Source: an uncultured Erysipelotrichaceae bacterium | Lineage (GTDB): Bacteria; Bacillota_I; Bacilli_A; Erysipelotrichales; Erysipelotrichaceae | Direction of reading: 5' to 3' | DNA length: 64,000 nt | NCBI GenBank assembly: GCA_946537255.1 | Contig: CAMNFS010000004.1 | Span: 1 to 64,000, forward strand | Shown: piece after piece, positions 9,137 to 18,937 of the stretch | Layout of the letters: every line of letters starts with the position of its first letter | How positions within the stretch are numbered: position 1 is the first letter of the stretch | Program-made: the position numbers and the translations under genes | Notes under the pieces: model-generated | What the model saw: the letters and a program-made list of their open reading frames with translations, nothing else | Told to the model about the DNA's origin: nothing | Databases searched by the model: none

Positions 9137-9628
9137 ATGAAGGTAACCATTATTCTGACACTGATCATGTGTGCGCTGCTGTTTCTCATGATATGGGCAG
9201 CTGCTTACTTCTACCCATGGAACGGGCTTCTGAAGTTCTTTCCCAGGGACATTGAAGAAAAAGCGAGAGTACATAAACCGCCTTTTCCTGCAGCCCCGTT
9301 TTTTGGATGGATCATCATGGTGCTCTGCATGCTGGGCTTTGTCGGAGTGATCCTGTATGGCGGCTGGGATGGCATACAGAGAGGCTATACGTTCCCTCAG
9401 TTTCTTGTGCGGTTTCTGATCATACTGTTCGGCATGAAGGCATTCGATATCATCTGTCTGGATTATTTTCTGATCACAAAAACACAGTTTTTCCAGCATT
9501 ACATTCCCGAGACCAGAGGCTGTGCCGGTTACCACAGCTTTGGCTATAACCGAAAGCAGCAGATCAGACATTGTATCGGGCTTCTGTTCTGTGCCTTTCT
9601 GACGGCATGGATCTGTTCCTTGCTTTAA
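9137..9628 (+). CDS. Small multi-pass membrane protein, function unknown
   Basis: Several hydrophobic helices; start set at MKVTIILTLIMCALLFLMIW. Confidence 0.6.
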   Translation: MKVTIILTLIMCALLFLMIWAAAYFYPWNGLLKFFPRDIEEKARVHKPPFPAAPFFGWIIMVLCMLGFVGVILYGGWDGIQRGYTFPQFLVRFLIILFGMKAFDIICLDYFLITKTQFFQHYIPETRGCAGYHSFGYNRKQQIRHCIGLLFCAFLTAWICSLL

Positions 9629-9814
9629 TCTGCTTTACCTTCAGAAAGAAAAGGGGCTTTCAAAACAAAAATGACATCCCTGCTGGTAAGACTTAGTCTG
9701 GAAGCTGTGAATCAAAAGTATTCAGACGAATCGATCCTTTTAAAAGAAAGGCATTGTATATCCAACAGTCTGTGTTTCTTATGGCAGAAGGATCTCGATA
9801 CAGGAGACAGGAAT

Positions 9815-10510
9815 ATGAAAAGAGAAAAAGCAGAACGGTATCTGAAAATCGGTCTGTTCGGGGCAGTGCTGACACTGATCGGTGATCTTCTGATCGGGGC
9901 GGCGAAGTTTCCGGATGGAGCGGATATGATTCAGGGGTATTTCGGCATCGCCCTGACGATGCCTGCGTGGCGGCCGGTTCTTGGAGGACTGATTGGGTTT
10001 GCGGGGATCTGTTTGGAGTTTCCCGGCTTTCTGACAATCTGTCCGCTGATCGGTGATGAGAAGTCTTTGAACAGTCGGTTTTATAAGCTTGCGATCCATG
10101 TGTTTCTGGCTGTCGGGGGCGGAGCGGTACATCTTCCATGCGGTGTTTTCATGTGGCTTTATAAGTCTGTATCCGAAACGGCAGGAAAGGCTGCCGGATA
10201 TGACATCGCAATGAAATATCTGCTGTACTTTATGATGCCGGCCACGGCTGTATTCAGCGTGTTTTTCATCGGTGCCTGTGTCGTGCAGTTCATTGCCTTT
10301 TTCAAAGGACGTACACCGTTTCCGAAGTGGTACTGTGTATTCAATCTGCTGATTGGAAAGGTGGTTTTCAACATGGTGCGTCAGCTTGGCAATACCGCAT
10401 TCATCAACGGGATCGCGACTTCAAATATGAGCCTCAGTGCGATCATCATGTTTACGGCGCTGTTAGTGGGATGGAAGAAGTATGCAGTGGATAAGGAAGC
10501 TGATCAATGA
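9815..10510 (+). CDS. Membrane protein (resembles DUF6796-type family)
   Basis: MKREKAERYLKIGLFGAVLTLIGDLLIGAAKF and multiple TM segments; start set at 9815. Confidence 0.65.
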   Translation: MKREKAERYLKIGLFGAVLTLIGDLLIGAAKFPDGADMIQGYFGIALTMPAWRPVLGGLIGFAGICLEFPGFLTICPLIGDEKSLNSRFYKLAIHVFLAVGGGAVHLPCGVFMWLYKSVSETAGKAAGYDIAMKYLLYFMMPATAVFSVFFIGACVVQFIAFFKGRTPFPKWYCVFNLLIGKVVFNMVRQLGNTAFINGIATSNMSLSAIIMFTALLVGWKKYAVDKEADQ

Positions 10511-10766
10511 GTCTGTTATACAGGATCCTGAAGCCCATTGTCCGGAAAACAATGCCGGTATTGCGCCGGACTATGAAACGTCCTTCATCCGCTGCGGGGT
10601 AAAGGATTACACAATAAAAATCAAACCGGACATGTTCCATGCCTGGCCGGTTTTCACATTCCTGAAGGTGGGCCGGGATGGGGAAAAGGAAATCATTCAG
10701 GATATCCATACCTATTTCCTACGTGAAAACCAGGAACGAAACAGAAAGGAACTTCTGACTGGATGA
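10507..10766 (+). pseudogene. Alpha/beta-hydrolase (acetyl esterase-like) remnant with internal deletion and frame change
   Basis: Frame A from ATG 10507 reads MSLLYRILKPIVRKTMPVLRRTMKRPSSAAG*; a different frame then reads DYTIKIKPDMFHAWPVFTFLKVGRDGEKEIIQDIHTYF, resembling an esterase C-terminus. Neither the HGGG oxyanion segment nor the GxSxG elbow is present. Confidence 0.6.
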
Positions 10767-11107
10767 TGAGGAAATCAGATAGCTTCTCAGACAGTTCGGA
10801 AAACATGCACGCAGTAAAAAGCTTCGATCAGACTGGATGATCTTCTGCCGGCGATAAACACGCATTCCATTATCTGCCATGGGGTGTTTTTGATCCTGGG
10901 GATTGGCTGAAAGATGCTTGAAAAGTCTGACAGTTTCCGTCGTTTGTGATCCTTCAGACAGAAATTCCTTTCAGGAAACGGTCAATGACAGAAAAAATCA
11001 GAGAAGATGAAATCCGGTTTCCATGCCGGAATAGAGACGTTTTTCCGTTAGAATAAGTACAGACGGATCGTTTTCAGAACATCCGGTTTTTTCGAAAGGA
11101 GAACACG

Positions 11108-12874
11108 ATGACTTCTTTTACGGAATCGATGGAAAACAATACAATCCCGGAGGATTCCGGCCATTCGAATCAGGAAACAGCCTCGATCCGGATTCTTGCG
11201 ACAAGTGATATCCATGGCGTGTTTTACCCATGGAAATACCCTACAGACACAGAATTCACAACCAGCAATCTGTGCCAGATTGCTTCAGCTGTAAGGGAAT
11301 ACCGCAATGAGAATACTCTTCTGGTGGATGGGGGAGACTGTATTGAGGGAAATTCCGCGGATCTGTTTATTCATACCGATGAAATCCATCCCATGGCAGC
11401 TGCCATGAATGCGGTCGGATATGATATCTGTATTACCGGCAATCATGATTATGATTACGGTCTGGAAAAAGTCCGGAAGTTTCTGCATGAGCTGAATGCG
11501 GATGTTCTGACTGGCAATGTGTATGATGCGGAGGGAACTCCGATTGCCGGAGGCTGTCTGATCAGAAGAATCGGAGCGGTCCGGGCAGCGGTGATCGGTA
11601 TGACGACCCCGGTAATCGCAAGGACTCATCGAAATATACTGGAGGGATGTCTTGTTACGGACCCGTATGCTGAAACAGAAAAGATCCTGAAGGAAATTGA
11701 AGGAAAATATGATGTGCTGATCGGCCTTTTCCACATGGGCATTTCGGATGAGTTCCATATTGAGCATTCCGGTATCACCCAGCTGTGTGAAAAATTTCCG
11801 CAGTTTGATGTCATGATAGCGAGCCATGAACATAAACGGATCGAAGGTATTCTGATCAATGGAGTTCTGACGGTCATGAATAAGAATGACGGAGAAACGA
11901 TGAGCGTCATTGATCTTTCTCTTGAGAAAACGGACGGAAGCTGGACCGTTACGGAAAAAACATCCCGATTGATCGAGATAAGCACTTTTGCGCCAGACAG
12001 GGATCTTATGCGGTTATTGAAACCATATCATGAGCTTGCAAGAGAGGATATGAAAGCCACTGTTGGAAAGCTGTGCGGAGGAGAGCTCAATCCGGAACAC
12101 GGACAGCTCTTTCTGCCGGCGATACATAGAATGGATACACCGCTGAATACGCTGATTCTGAATGTCATTCTGCATTATACCGGAGCCAGGGTTTCCGCAG
12201 CCGCGATCGCGGATCCGGGAACCAATGTTCTGCCAGGCGTTCTCAGTAAGAGCGATCTGAGTCGGATCTATAAATTCGGAAATACCCTCACGATCGTAAG
12301 GATGAACGGAAGACAGCTGAAAATGCTGCTGGAAAAATGCACCGGTCTTTTCAACACCTATCATCCCGGGGATCTGACGCTTTCCATCCAGGAGGGAACC
12401 CATGACTATAACTGGTACAACTTCAAAGGCGTCTGTTATGAAATCAATGTTTCCAGGGAATCCGGAAACCGGATTGAACATATGACCTTTGAAGACGGGA
12501 TGCCGATTCATGAGGACGACCAGTTTAAATTTGCCGGCACGAATTTTCTCTGCGATACCATGATCTTCAATCCCGGAGCTGTGTATGAAAAAGAGGATAT
12601 GCCGGAACTGATTGAGACAGAAGCCGGCGGATCACTCGGCGATATCCGGAAGATGATTCATGATTATATCGTGCGGGTCAAAAAGGGAGTTCTGAAAGCG
12701 GAGAAATCAGACAACTGGAAGATTACCGGCACTTCATGGGATCCTGCAAAACATGCCCGGGCGATGCGGCTTCTGCAGCAGGGAAGAATTCCAGAGGATT
12801 ATATCGATTCGAACCAACATCTGTTCAAGGCGATCACGGAAAAGGATCTCGATCTTTTTGAACATATGGAATAA
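11108..12874 (+). CDS. Bifunctional UDP-sugar hydrolase/5'-nucleotidase-like metallophosphoesterase
   Basis: ILATSDIHGVFYPW, LLVDGGDCIEGN, ITGNHDYDYGLEKV metallophosphatase motifs plus a nucleotidase C-terminal domain; no obvious signal peptide. Confidence 0.85.
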   Translation: MTSFTESMENNTIPEDSGHSNQETASIRILATSDIHGVFYPWKYPTDTEFTTSNLCQIASAVREYRNENTLLVDGGDCIEGNSADLFIHTDEIHPMAAAMNAVGYDICITGNHDYDYGLEKVRKFLHELNADVLTGNVYDAEGTPIAGGCLIRRIGAVRAAVIGMTTPVIARTHRNILEGCLVTDPYAETEKILKEIEGKYDVLIGLFHMGISDEFHIEHSGITQLCEKFPQFDVMIASHEHKRIEGILINGVLTVMNKNDGETMSVIDLSLEKTDGSWTVTEKTSRLIEISTFAPDRDLMRLLKPYHELAREDMKATVGKLCGGELNPEHGQLFLPAIHRMDTPLNTLILNVILHYTGARVSAAAIADPGTNVLPGVLSKSDLSRIYKFGNTLTIVRMNGRQLKMLLEKCTGLFNTYHPGDLTLSIQEGTHDYNWYNFKGVCYEINVSRESGNRIEHMTFEDGMPIHEDDQFKFAGTNFLCDTMIFNPGAVYEKEDMPELIETEAGGSLGDIRKMIHDYIVRVKKGVLKAEKSDNWKITGTSWDPAKHARAMRLLQQGRIPEDYIDSNQHLFKAITEKDLDLFEHME

Positions 12875-12919
12875 CGAATTCTGTATATCTCTTATTTCAG
12901 ATTGACAGGTGAAACGAAT

Positions 12920-14644
12920 ATGTTTGATAAACGACTGATGAAGCTTTGCCCTGAAAGCAGAAAATACATTATTGGAAATATCGTTCTGCAGTGGCTGGAA
13001 CTGGTTCTGAACGCGGTCATGATCGGTATCGTTTCCTTTCTGATCGAAGAACTGGCCGAGAGTGGGAGATGGGACGCAGACCTTCTGCTTCCGGTCCTTC
13101 TGATCACTGTCATTGCCCGTTTTTTCATCACCCGCGGGGCGGTGAGGATGAGCTGGCTCGCTTCTTCTACGGTAAAAAAGAAACTGCGCGGTCTGATTTA
13201 CGATAAGCTTCTGAGGCTTGGGGAACGATATCATGAACATGTCACAACCGCCGAGCTCGTACAGGAAAGCGTGGAAGGGACCGAACAGCTGGAAAGCTAT
13301 TTCGGACAGTATGTGCCGCAGTTTTTCTATGCCTTTCTGGCACCGCTGACGCTGTTTGTGCTCTTCGGGATCCGGGGCAGCTGGAAAACCGCACTGGTTC
13401 TTCTGATTGCTGTACCGCTGATTCCCGGGGCGATCATGATGGTGCAGAAGATTGCCAAACGGATTCTTTCCAGATACTGGGGAAAGTATACCGAGCTTGG
13501 ATCCAGCTTTCTGGAAAATCTTCAGGGCATGACAACTCTGAAGACCTATCAGGCGGACGCGTATAAGAATGAGCAGATGAACCGGGAATCCGAAGAGTTC
13601 CGCAGAGTAACGATGATGGTTCTGACGATGCAGCTGAATTCCGTGACCATTATGGATTTTGTGGCCTATGGCGGAGCCGCGATTGGCATTATCATCGCTT
13701 CCGGAGAGTTTCTGAATGGCAGAATCGGAATCGCGGACGCCATCTTCATGATTCTTCTTTCAGCGGATTTCTTTCTGCCGATGCGCAGACTTGGCAGCTA
13801 CTTTCATGTCGCCATGAACGGAATGGCCGCGAGCGACCGAATTTTCCGCTTTCTCAATACGGAAGATCCGGCGGAAGGCAGTCTTTCCGCTGCCCATGGG
13901 GATATCGTGATGGACCGGGTTTCCTTCAGCTATGATGGCGAACGGGAAGTACTTCATGAAATCTCCCTGAAGGCAGTCGAACATCAGTTCATCGGAATTG
14001 TCGGAGAATCCGGCAGCGGCAAATCGACAATCGCTTCCATGATCATGGGAAGAATTCAGCCAACGTCCGGAACGGTTTCGCTTGCCGGAATACCGATCGC
14101 AGAAATAAAGCGCGACAGTCTGATGAAGGAAATCACAGCCATTTCCTCCGGCAGTGTGTTTTTCAAGGGAACCCTGCGGGAAAATCTTTCCGTAAACGGA
14201 GAATACAGCGATCAGGAAATGATTCAGGCGCTTGCAAAAGCACAGCTTCATGAGCTTCTGAACAACGGAAAAGGGCTGGATACGGAGCTTCTGGAAAACG
14301 CTGAAAATCTCTCTGGCGGACAGCGTCAGAGGCTTGCCATTGCAAGAGCGTATCTGCTGAATTCGCCGGTCTGGATTCTGGATGAAGCAACCTCCAATAT
14401 CGACAGTGAAAGCGAGGAACTGATTCTCAACTCCATACTTGCCGAAAGAAACAGAAGAACGCTGATCTTTATCACACACCGTCTTGCCAATACGGCAGCG
14501 GCTGACCATATCTACTGTCTGAAGGATGGAAAAGTGGCAGAGCATGGAACCCACAGGGAGCTGCTTGCCCAAGACGGTGAATACGCCAAGCTCTGGAATA
14601 CCCAGATTCTTCTGGAACAGTATGGGAAGGAGGAACCGAAATGA
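12920..14644 (+). CDS. ABC transporter ATP-binding/permease (CydD-like)
   Basis: MTTLKTYQADAYKNEQM, Walker A GESGSGKST, LSGGQRQRLAIARAYL, Walker B VWILDEATSNID. Confidence 0.88.
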   Translation: MFDKRLMKLCPESRKYIIGNIVLQWLELVLNAVMIGIVSFLIEELAESGRWDADLLLPVLLITVIARFFITRGAVRMSWLASSTVKKKLRGLIYDKLLRLGERYHEHVTTAELVQESVEGTEQLESYFGQYVPQFFYAFLAPLTLFVLFGIRGSWKTALVLLIAVPLIPGAIMMVQKIAKRILSRYWGKYTELGSSFLENLQGMTTLKTYQADAYKNEQMNRESEEFRRVTMMVLTMQLNSVTIMDFVAYGGAAIGIIIASGEFLNGRIGIADAIFMILLSADFFLPMRRLGSYFHVAMNGMAASDRIFRFLNTEDPAEGSLSAAHGDIVMDRVSFSYDGEREVLHEISLKAVEHQFIGIVGESGSGKSTIASMIMGRIQPTSGTVSLAGIPIAEIKRDSLMKEITAISSGSVFFKGTLRENLSVNGEYSDQEMIQALAKAQLHELLNNGKGLDTELLENAENLSGGQRQRLAIARAYLLNSPVWILDEATSNIDSESEELILNSILAERNRRTLIFITHRLANTAAADHIYCLKDGKVAEHGTHRELLAQDGEYAKLWNTQILLEQYGKEEPK

Positions 14645-16305
14645 AATCGGAAAGCAGACTGAAGATCATGTGCCGGATGCTGAAACTGGTAAAGGATCTG
14701 AAATGGTACATGTGTTTTGCCGTTCTGGCAGGAACGCTTGGATTTCTGTGCGCCCAGTTTATTCCGATTCTCGGCGGTTACGCTGTATTAATCGGCATGG
14801 GCCAGTCGGTACGTCTTGGTTATCAGACAATCTGTATCATTCTGATCGTGATCGCTCTATCAAGAGCGGTTCTGAAATACGCGGAACAGCGTACCAATCA
14901 CTATATTGCCTTTACGCTTCTGGCAATCATCCGTGACCGGGTTTTCCAGGCACTGAGACGGCTTTCGCCGGCAAAGCTTGAGGGCAGAGACAAAGGAGAT
15001 CTCATTTCTCTGATTACCTCGGATGTGGAACTGCTTGAGGTATTCTATGCCCATACGATTTCTCCGATCTGTATCGCGGTACTTACCGAAACCATCATGT
15101 GTCTGTATATCGGCAGCTTTCATCCGCTTCTTGGAGTTATCGCCCTTGCGGCCTATGTTGTGATCGGCGCTGTGCTTCCGATGATCATTTCCAGAAAAAG
15201 CGGAACCCTCGGGGATGATCTGCGGCGGGAATCCGGAGATCTTGCGGCATACATGCTGGAAAATATCCGCGGGCTGCGGGAGATCATTCAGTTTGGAAGC
15301 GGAGAAACCCGTAGGAACATCATGAATGAAAGAACCGATACGCTTCGGAATCATCAGGAAAAGCTCAGTGCCCTGAGCGGTTCCAATCTCGCTTTGGCCA
15401 ATACGCTGATTCTGATCTTTGATCTTGTGATGCTTGCGGCCGGAGGGTTTCTGTATCAGTCCGGAAGAACGGACATGAAAGGATTTCTTCTGCCGGTAAT
15501 CGCTCTGATGTCTTCCTTCGGACCGGTCAGCGCGCTTGCAAATCTTGGAACAGCTCTGCAGTCCACTCTTGCCAGCGGCGCAAGAATTCTTTCGCTCATT
15601 GATGAGAAACCGGAAACCGAAGAAATCACCGGAAAGCAGCCGGTATCCTTTGCGTCTGCGGAAATGGATCATGTGACATTCGGCTATCAGAAGGAAACGG
15701 TACTGAAGGATTTCTCTGCTTCGTTCGGGTCGAAAGGAATCTATGGACTTGTGGGTCCAAGCGGATGCGGAAAATCCACGATTCTCAAACTGCTGATGCG
15801 CTTCTGGAAGGTAAAGCAGGGAGAAGTACGGATCTCCTCGCGTTCTGTGGAGGAAATCAATACCTCCGATCTTCGGGATATGGAAAGCTACATGACGCAG
15901 TCCACCGAACTTTTCAAGGATACGATCGCGGAAAATATCCGCATTGCCCGTCTGAATGCTACGGATGAGGAAATCCAGGCGGCCGCAAAAAAAGCTTCGA
16001 TCCACGACTTTATCATGAAGCTTCCAAAGGGCTACGATACCGAGGTCGGGGAGCTTGGAGATACTCTTTCCGGAGGAGAGAGACAGCGGATCGGGCTTGC
16101 CAGGATCTTTCTGCATGGCGCGCCGTTTGTTCTTCTGGATGAGCCGACCAGCAATCTGGACAGTCTCAATGAGGCGATGATTCTGAAGTCTCTGAAAGAG
16201 GAGATGACGGATCGCACGGTGCTTCTGGTATCACATCGTCTTTCCACCGTCCGGATCGCCGATAGAATCATTGATCTGGAAAAGGAAGCCTGTGCGTCTG
16301 AATGA
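14641..16305 (+). CDS. ABC transporter ATP-binding/permease (CydC-like)
   Basis: GPSGCGKSTILKLL, LSGGERQRIGLARIFL, FVLLDEPTSNLD; ATGA overlap with the preceding gene. Confidence 0.88.
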   Translation: MKSESRLKIMCRMLKLVKDLKWYMCFAVLAGTLGFLCAQFIPILGGYAVLIGMGQSVRLGYQTICIILIVIALSRAVLKYAEQRTNHYIAFTLLAIIRDRVFQALRRLSPAKLEGRDKGDLISLITSDVELLEVFYAHTISPICIAVLTETIMCLYIGSFHPLLGVIALAAYVVIGAVLPMIISRKSGTLGDDLRRESGDLAAYMLENIRGLREIIQFGSGETRRNIMNERTDTLRNHQEKLSALSGSNLALANTLILIFDLVMLAAGGFLYQSGRTDMKGFLLPVIALMSSFGPVSALANLGTALQSTLASGARILSLIDEKPETEEITGKQPVSFASAEMDHVTFGYQKETVLKDFSASFGSKGIYGLVGPSGCGKSTILKLLMRFWKVKQGEVRISSRSVEEINTSDLRDMESYMTQSTELFKDTIAENIRIARLNATDEEIQAAAKKASIHDFIMKLPKGYDTEVGELGDTLSGGERQRIGLARIFLHGAPFVLLDEPTSNLDSLNEAMILKSLKEEMTDRTVLLVSHRLSTVRIADRIIDLEKEACASE

Positions 16306-16330
16306 AAAAATGTAACTGAAAGAGAAAAGA

Positions 16331-16344
16331 TGTAAGCGCATTCT
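16331..16344 (+). promoter_or_regulatory. cre-like sequence upstream of ireB
   Basis: TGTAAGCGCATTCT matches 13/14 of TGWAARCGYTWWCW by eye; overlaps a possible -10 TATACT. Confidence 0.35.
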
Positions 16345-16398
16345 ATACTTTTCTTCAAACGTGAACTAAAATAAAAAACAGGAAGTGGAGGTGTTCCC

Positions 16399-16665
16399 AT
16401 GAGTAATATTGATATTTCCCCGACCGTCAGCTTTGACGCCGATCAGGTGAGGCGTGAAAACATCCGTCAGGTTCTGATGTTAGTGGAGTCTGCTCTGAAA
16501 GAACGCGGCTACAATGCTATCAACCAGCTTGCCGGCTATCTGATTTCCAATGATCCTGCGTATATTTCCTCACATAAAAACGCGCGGTCCATCATTCAGT
16601 CGGTAGAACGGCATGAGATCATAGAGGAACTGGTCCGGTTCTATCTGGAAGAAAACAACAGATGA
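16399..16665 (+). CDS. IreB family regulatory phosphoprotein (DUF965)
   Basis: VRRENIRQVLMLVESALKERGYNAINQLAGYLISNDPAYISSHKNAR. Confidence 0.92.
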   Translation: MSNIDISPTVSFDADQVRRENIRQVLMLVESALKERGYNAINQLAGYLISNDPAYISSHKNARSIIQSVERHEIIEELVRFYLEENNR

Positions 16666-17087
16666 TTTATCTTGGCCTTGATCTTGGATCTGTTACCTGC
16701 GGAGTATCCCGCTCAGAAACCGGCCTGATTGCCAGTCCCGTCACAACGATCCGCTTTCATCCGGATGATTATGACACATGCATGGACCGGCTGCTGGAAC
16801 TGGTTCAGAAGGAACATCCGGATCAGATCGTACTGGGATGGCCGCTTCTGGAAAACGGTGACCGGGGCGAACGGGCTTTGATCTGTGAGCAGTTCGGCCG
16901 GGTGCTTGAAGCGGAAAGCGGAGTTCCGGTTGCGCTTCAGGATGAGCGATGTACCACAAAGGATTCGGAACAGATTCTGATTGAAGCTGATTTATCTCGA
17001 AAAAAAAGAAAAAAGGTGATCGACCGCATGGCGGCAGTTCGGATTCTGCAGTATTATCTTGATGCAGAAAGAAGCAAAGGCGGTTGA
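16662..17087 (+). CDS. ruvX: Holliday junction resolvase-like protein RuvX/YqgF
   Basis: YLGLDLGSVTCGVSRSETGLIASPV; VALQDERCTTKDSEQ; DRMAAVRILQYYL. Confidence 0.92.
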   Translation: MIYLGLDLGSVTCGVSRSETGLIASPVTTIRFHPDDYDTCMDRLLELVQKEHPDQIVLGWPLLENGDRGERALICEQFGRVLEAESGVPVALQDERCTTKDSEQILIEADLSRKKRKKVIDRMAAVRILQYYLDAERSKGG

Positions 17088-17120
17088 ACACCTTTCTTAA
17101 TTGCGGACAGGAGGCAGTTT

Positions 17121-17378
17121 ATGGAAGATACGATTATTCTTGCCAATGAAGACGGACAGGAATTTCCGATGAAGATACTTCTGACATTTCAAAATGAAGA
17201 AACCGGGAAAAACTATGTGTTTATCACCGATCCGAATGAGGAAGTGCAGGAGGATGAGGAAACCGTTCTTGTCTACAGCTATGACGAGGATGGAAATCTT
17301 GAAGAAGTAACGGATCCGGAAGAATTTGAAATGTGCCAGGAAGTTCTTCTTGCCTTTACAGAGGAAGACGATGGCTAA
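17121..17378 (+). CDS. DUF1292 protein
   Basis: DTIILANEDGQEFPMKILLTFQNEETGKNYVFI; position after ruvX. Confidence 0.88.
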   Translation: MEDTIILANEDGQEFPMKILLTFQNEETGKNYVFITDPNEEVQEDEETVLVYSYDEDGNLEEVTDPEEFEMCQEVLLAFTEEDDG

Positions 17379-18468
17379 GAAGAAAAAACGTACGGTCAGA
17401 AAAAAAAGGAAACTGAATCTGGGACGGCTTCTGATTGTTGTACTGATCCCCGTCCTTCTGATTTCCGGCGCCGTGTTCTACTTCGGTTATCAGAACGCCC
17501 TGAAGCCGGTTCAGAAGAAAAGTGAGCAGGTCACTTATACGGTTCAGCCAGGCACAGGCGCCAAAGCTGTTGCGGCTGAGCTTCATAAGGAAGGCATCAT
17601 CGGAAATCCCGACTATGTGTACTATCATATCCGTCAGAAGAATCTGACCGATGTCAAGACCGGGACTTATACCCTGAACAAGAACTGGACCCCGGAACAT
17701 ATCTTTGAGGTACTCAATGATGCCTCGGCGGCAGAAGTGGATGCCGCAAGAGTGACCATTATTGAAGGAGACTGGGCGAAGCACGCGGCCGCTAAAATCG
17801 CGGCGGAAACCAATGTCAGCGCCCAGGAACTTCTGGAGCTGTGGAATGATGAATCCTATCTCCGCGGCCTGATGGAGAAATATCCGTTCCTGACAGATGG
17901 GCTTTTCAAGGAGAATATCCGCATCCGGCTGGAGGGGTATCTGGCACCGAATACCTATCAGTTCTATCGGGAAACGGACGCGAAAACTGTCACAGAAAAG
18001 ATTCTGGATCAGCAGCTTGCGGTCTATAACTCCTTCAAGGAGGACTTTGACGCAAGCAAGTATTCGATTCATGATCTCTATACGCTGGCTTCCATCGTTC
18101 AGTATGAATCCGGAAAACCGGATGATATGAAAATGATTGCCGGTGTGTTCTATAACCGTCTGAAGGATAACTGGCCGCTGCAGTCAAGTGTAACGGTCTG
18201 CTATGCCATGGATAATGACGACGGTGAAAACTGGCTGGCATGTGAGGCAAACGCGGATTTTGACAGTCCGTACAATACGTACATGTATCCCGGACTTCCC
18301 CCGGGACCGATCGTGAATCCAGGGCCTGAGGCTATTGACGCAGTCCTGCATCCGACGGAAAACGACTACTACTTCTTCATGGCGGATGTGGCGACCGGCG
18401 AAGTATACTACGCAAAGACGCTGGAAGAACATAATGCCAATGTCGCGGCGCATACAACCTACCACTGA
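17371..18468 (+). CDS. mltG: Endolytic murein transglycosylase
   Basis: Single N-terminal TM; TLASIVQYESGKPDDMKMIAGVFYNRL and YNTYMYPGLPPGPIVNPG. Confidence 0.93.
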   Translation: MAKKKKRTVRKKRKLNLGRLLIVVLIPVLLISGAVFYFGYQNALKPVQKKSEQVTYTVQPGTGAKAVAAELHKEGIIGNPDYVYYHIRQKNLTDVKTGTYTLNKNWTPEHIFEVLNDASAAEVDAARVTIIEGDWAKHAAAKIAAETNVSAQELLELWNDESYLRGLMEKYPFLTDGLFKENIRIRLEGYLAPNTYQFYRETDAKTVTEKILDQQLAVYNSFKEDFDASKYSIHDLYTLASIVQYESGKPDDMKMIAGVFYNRLKDNWPLQSSVTVCYAMDNDDGENWLACEANADFDSPYNTYMYPGLPPGPIVNPGPEAIDAVLHPTENDYYFFMADVATGEVYYAKTLEEHNANVAAHTTYH

Positions 18469-18926
18469 TGAAAAAGAGCACATGTGTCTATCTGATCCGG
18501 GATGGAAAGTGGCTGATGCTGCTGAGGAACCGGAAGAAAAATGATGTCAATCACGGAAAGTGGATCGGTGTCGGCGGCAAGTGCGAAGGACAGGAATCCT
18601 ATGAGGACTGTGCCGTAAGGGAAGTAAGGGAAGAAACCGGACTCAATGCGGAACAACTGATTCCGGCCGGTATTCTGCTGTTTGAATACGAAGGTAAAGA
18701 ACCGGAGGAGATTGCGGTATTTGTATGTCGGCGCTTTTCCGGAACCATGCGCGAATGTGATGAGGGAACGCTTGCCTGGATCGATGAGGATCAGGTCCTC
18801 AGCCTGCAGCTGTGGGAGGGGGACAGAATCTTTCTGGAACAGATGCTTTCCGGATCTGTTGATCCATTCCGGATCCGGCTATGTTATGACAGAGCGGATC
18901 ATCTGATAAAAAGTGAACCCTGCTGA
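18468..18926 (+). CDS. NUDIX hydrolase (8-oxo-dGTP diphosphatase-like)
   Basis: [26 protein letters not shown] Nudix box. Confidence 0.9.
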   Translation: MKKSTCVYLIRDGKWLMLLRNRKKNDVNHGKWIGVGGKCEGQESYEDCAVREVREETGLNAEQLIPAGILLFEYEGKEPEEIAVFVCRRFSGTMRECDEGTLAWIDEDQVLSLQLWEGDRIFLEQMLSGSVDPFRIRLCYDRADHLIKSEPC

Positions 18927-18937
18927 GGAGAGAAGCC

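Noticed and set aside
10767-11107. Possible coding remnant (e.g. HYLPWGVFDPGDWLKDA) in the intergenic region
   Set aside because: Too short to assign to a family; no start or RBS
14860-16116. 418-aa minus-strand ORF
   Set aside because: Antisense shadow of the CydC-like ABC gene
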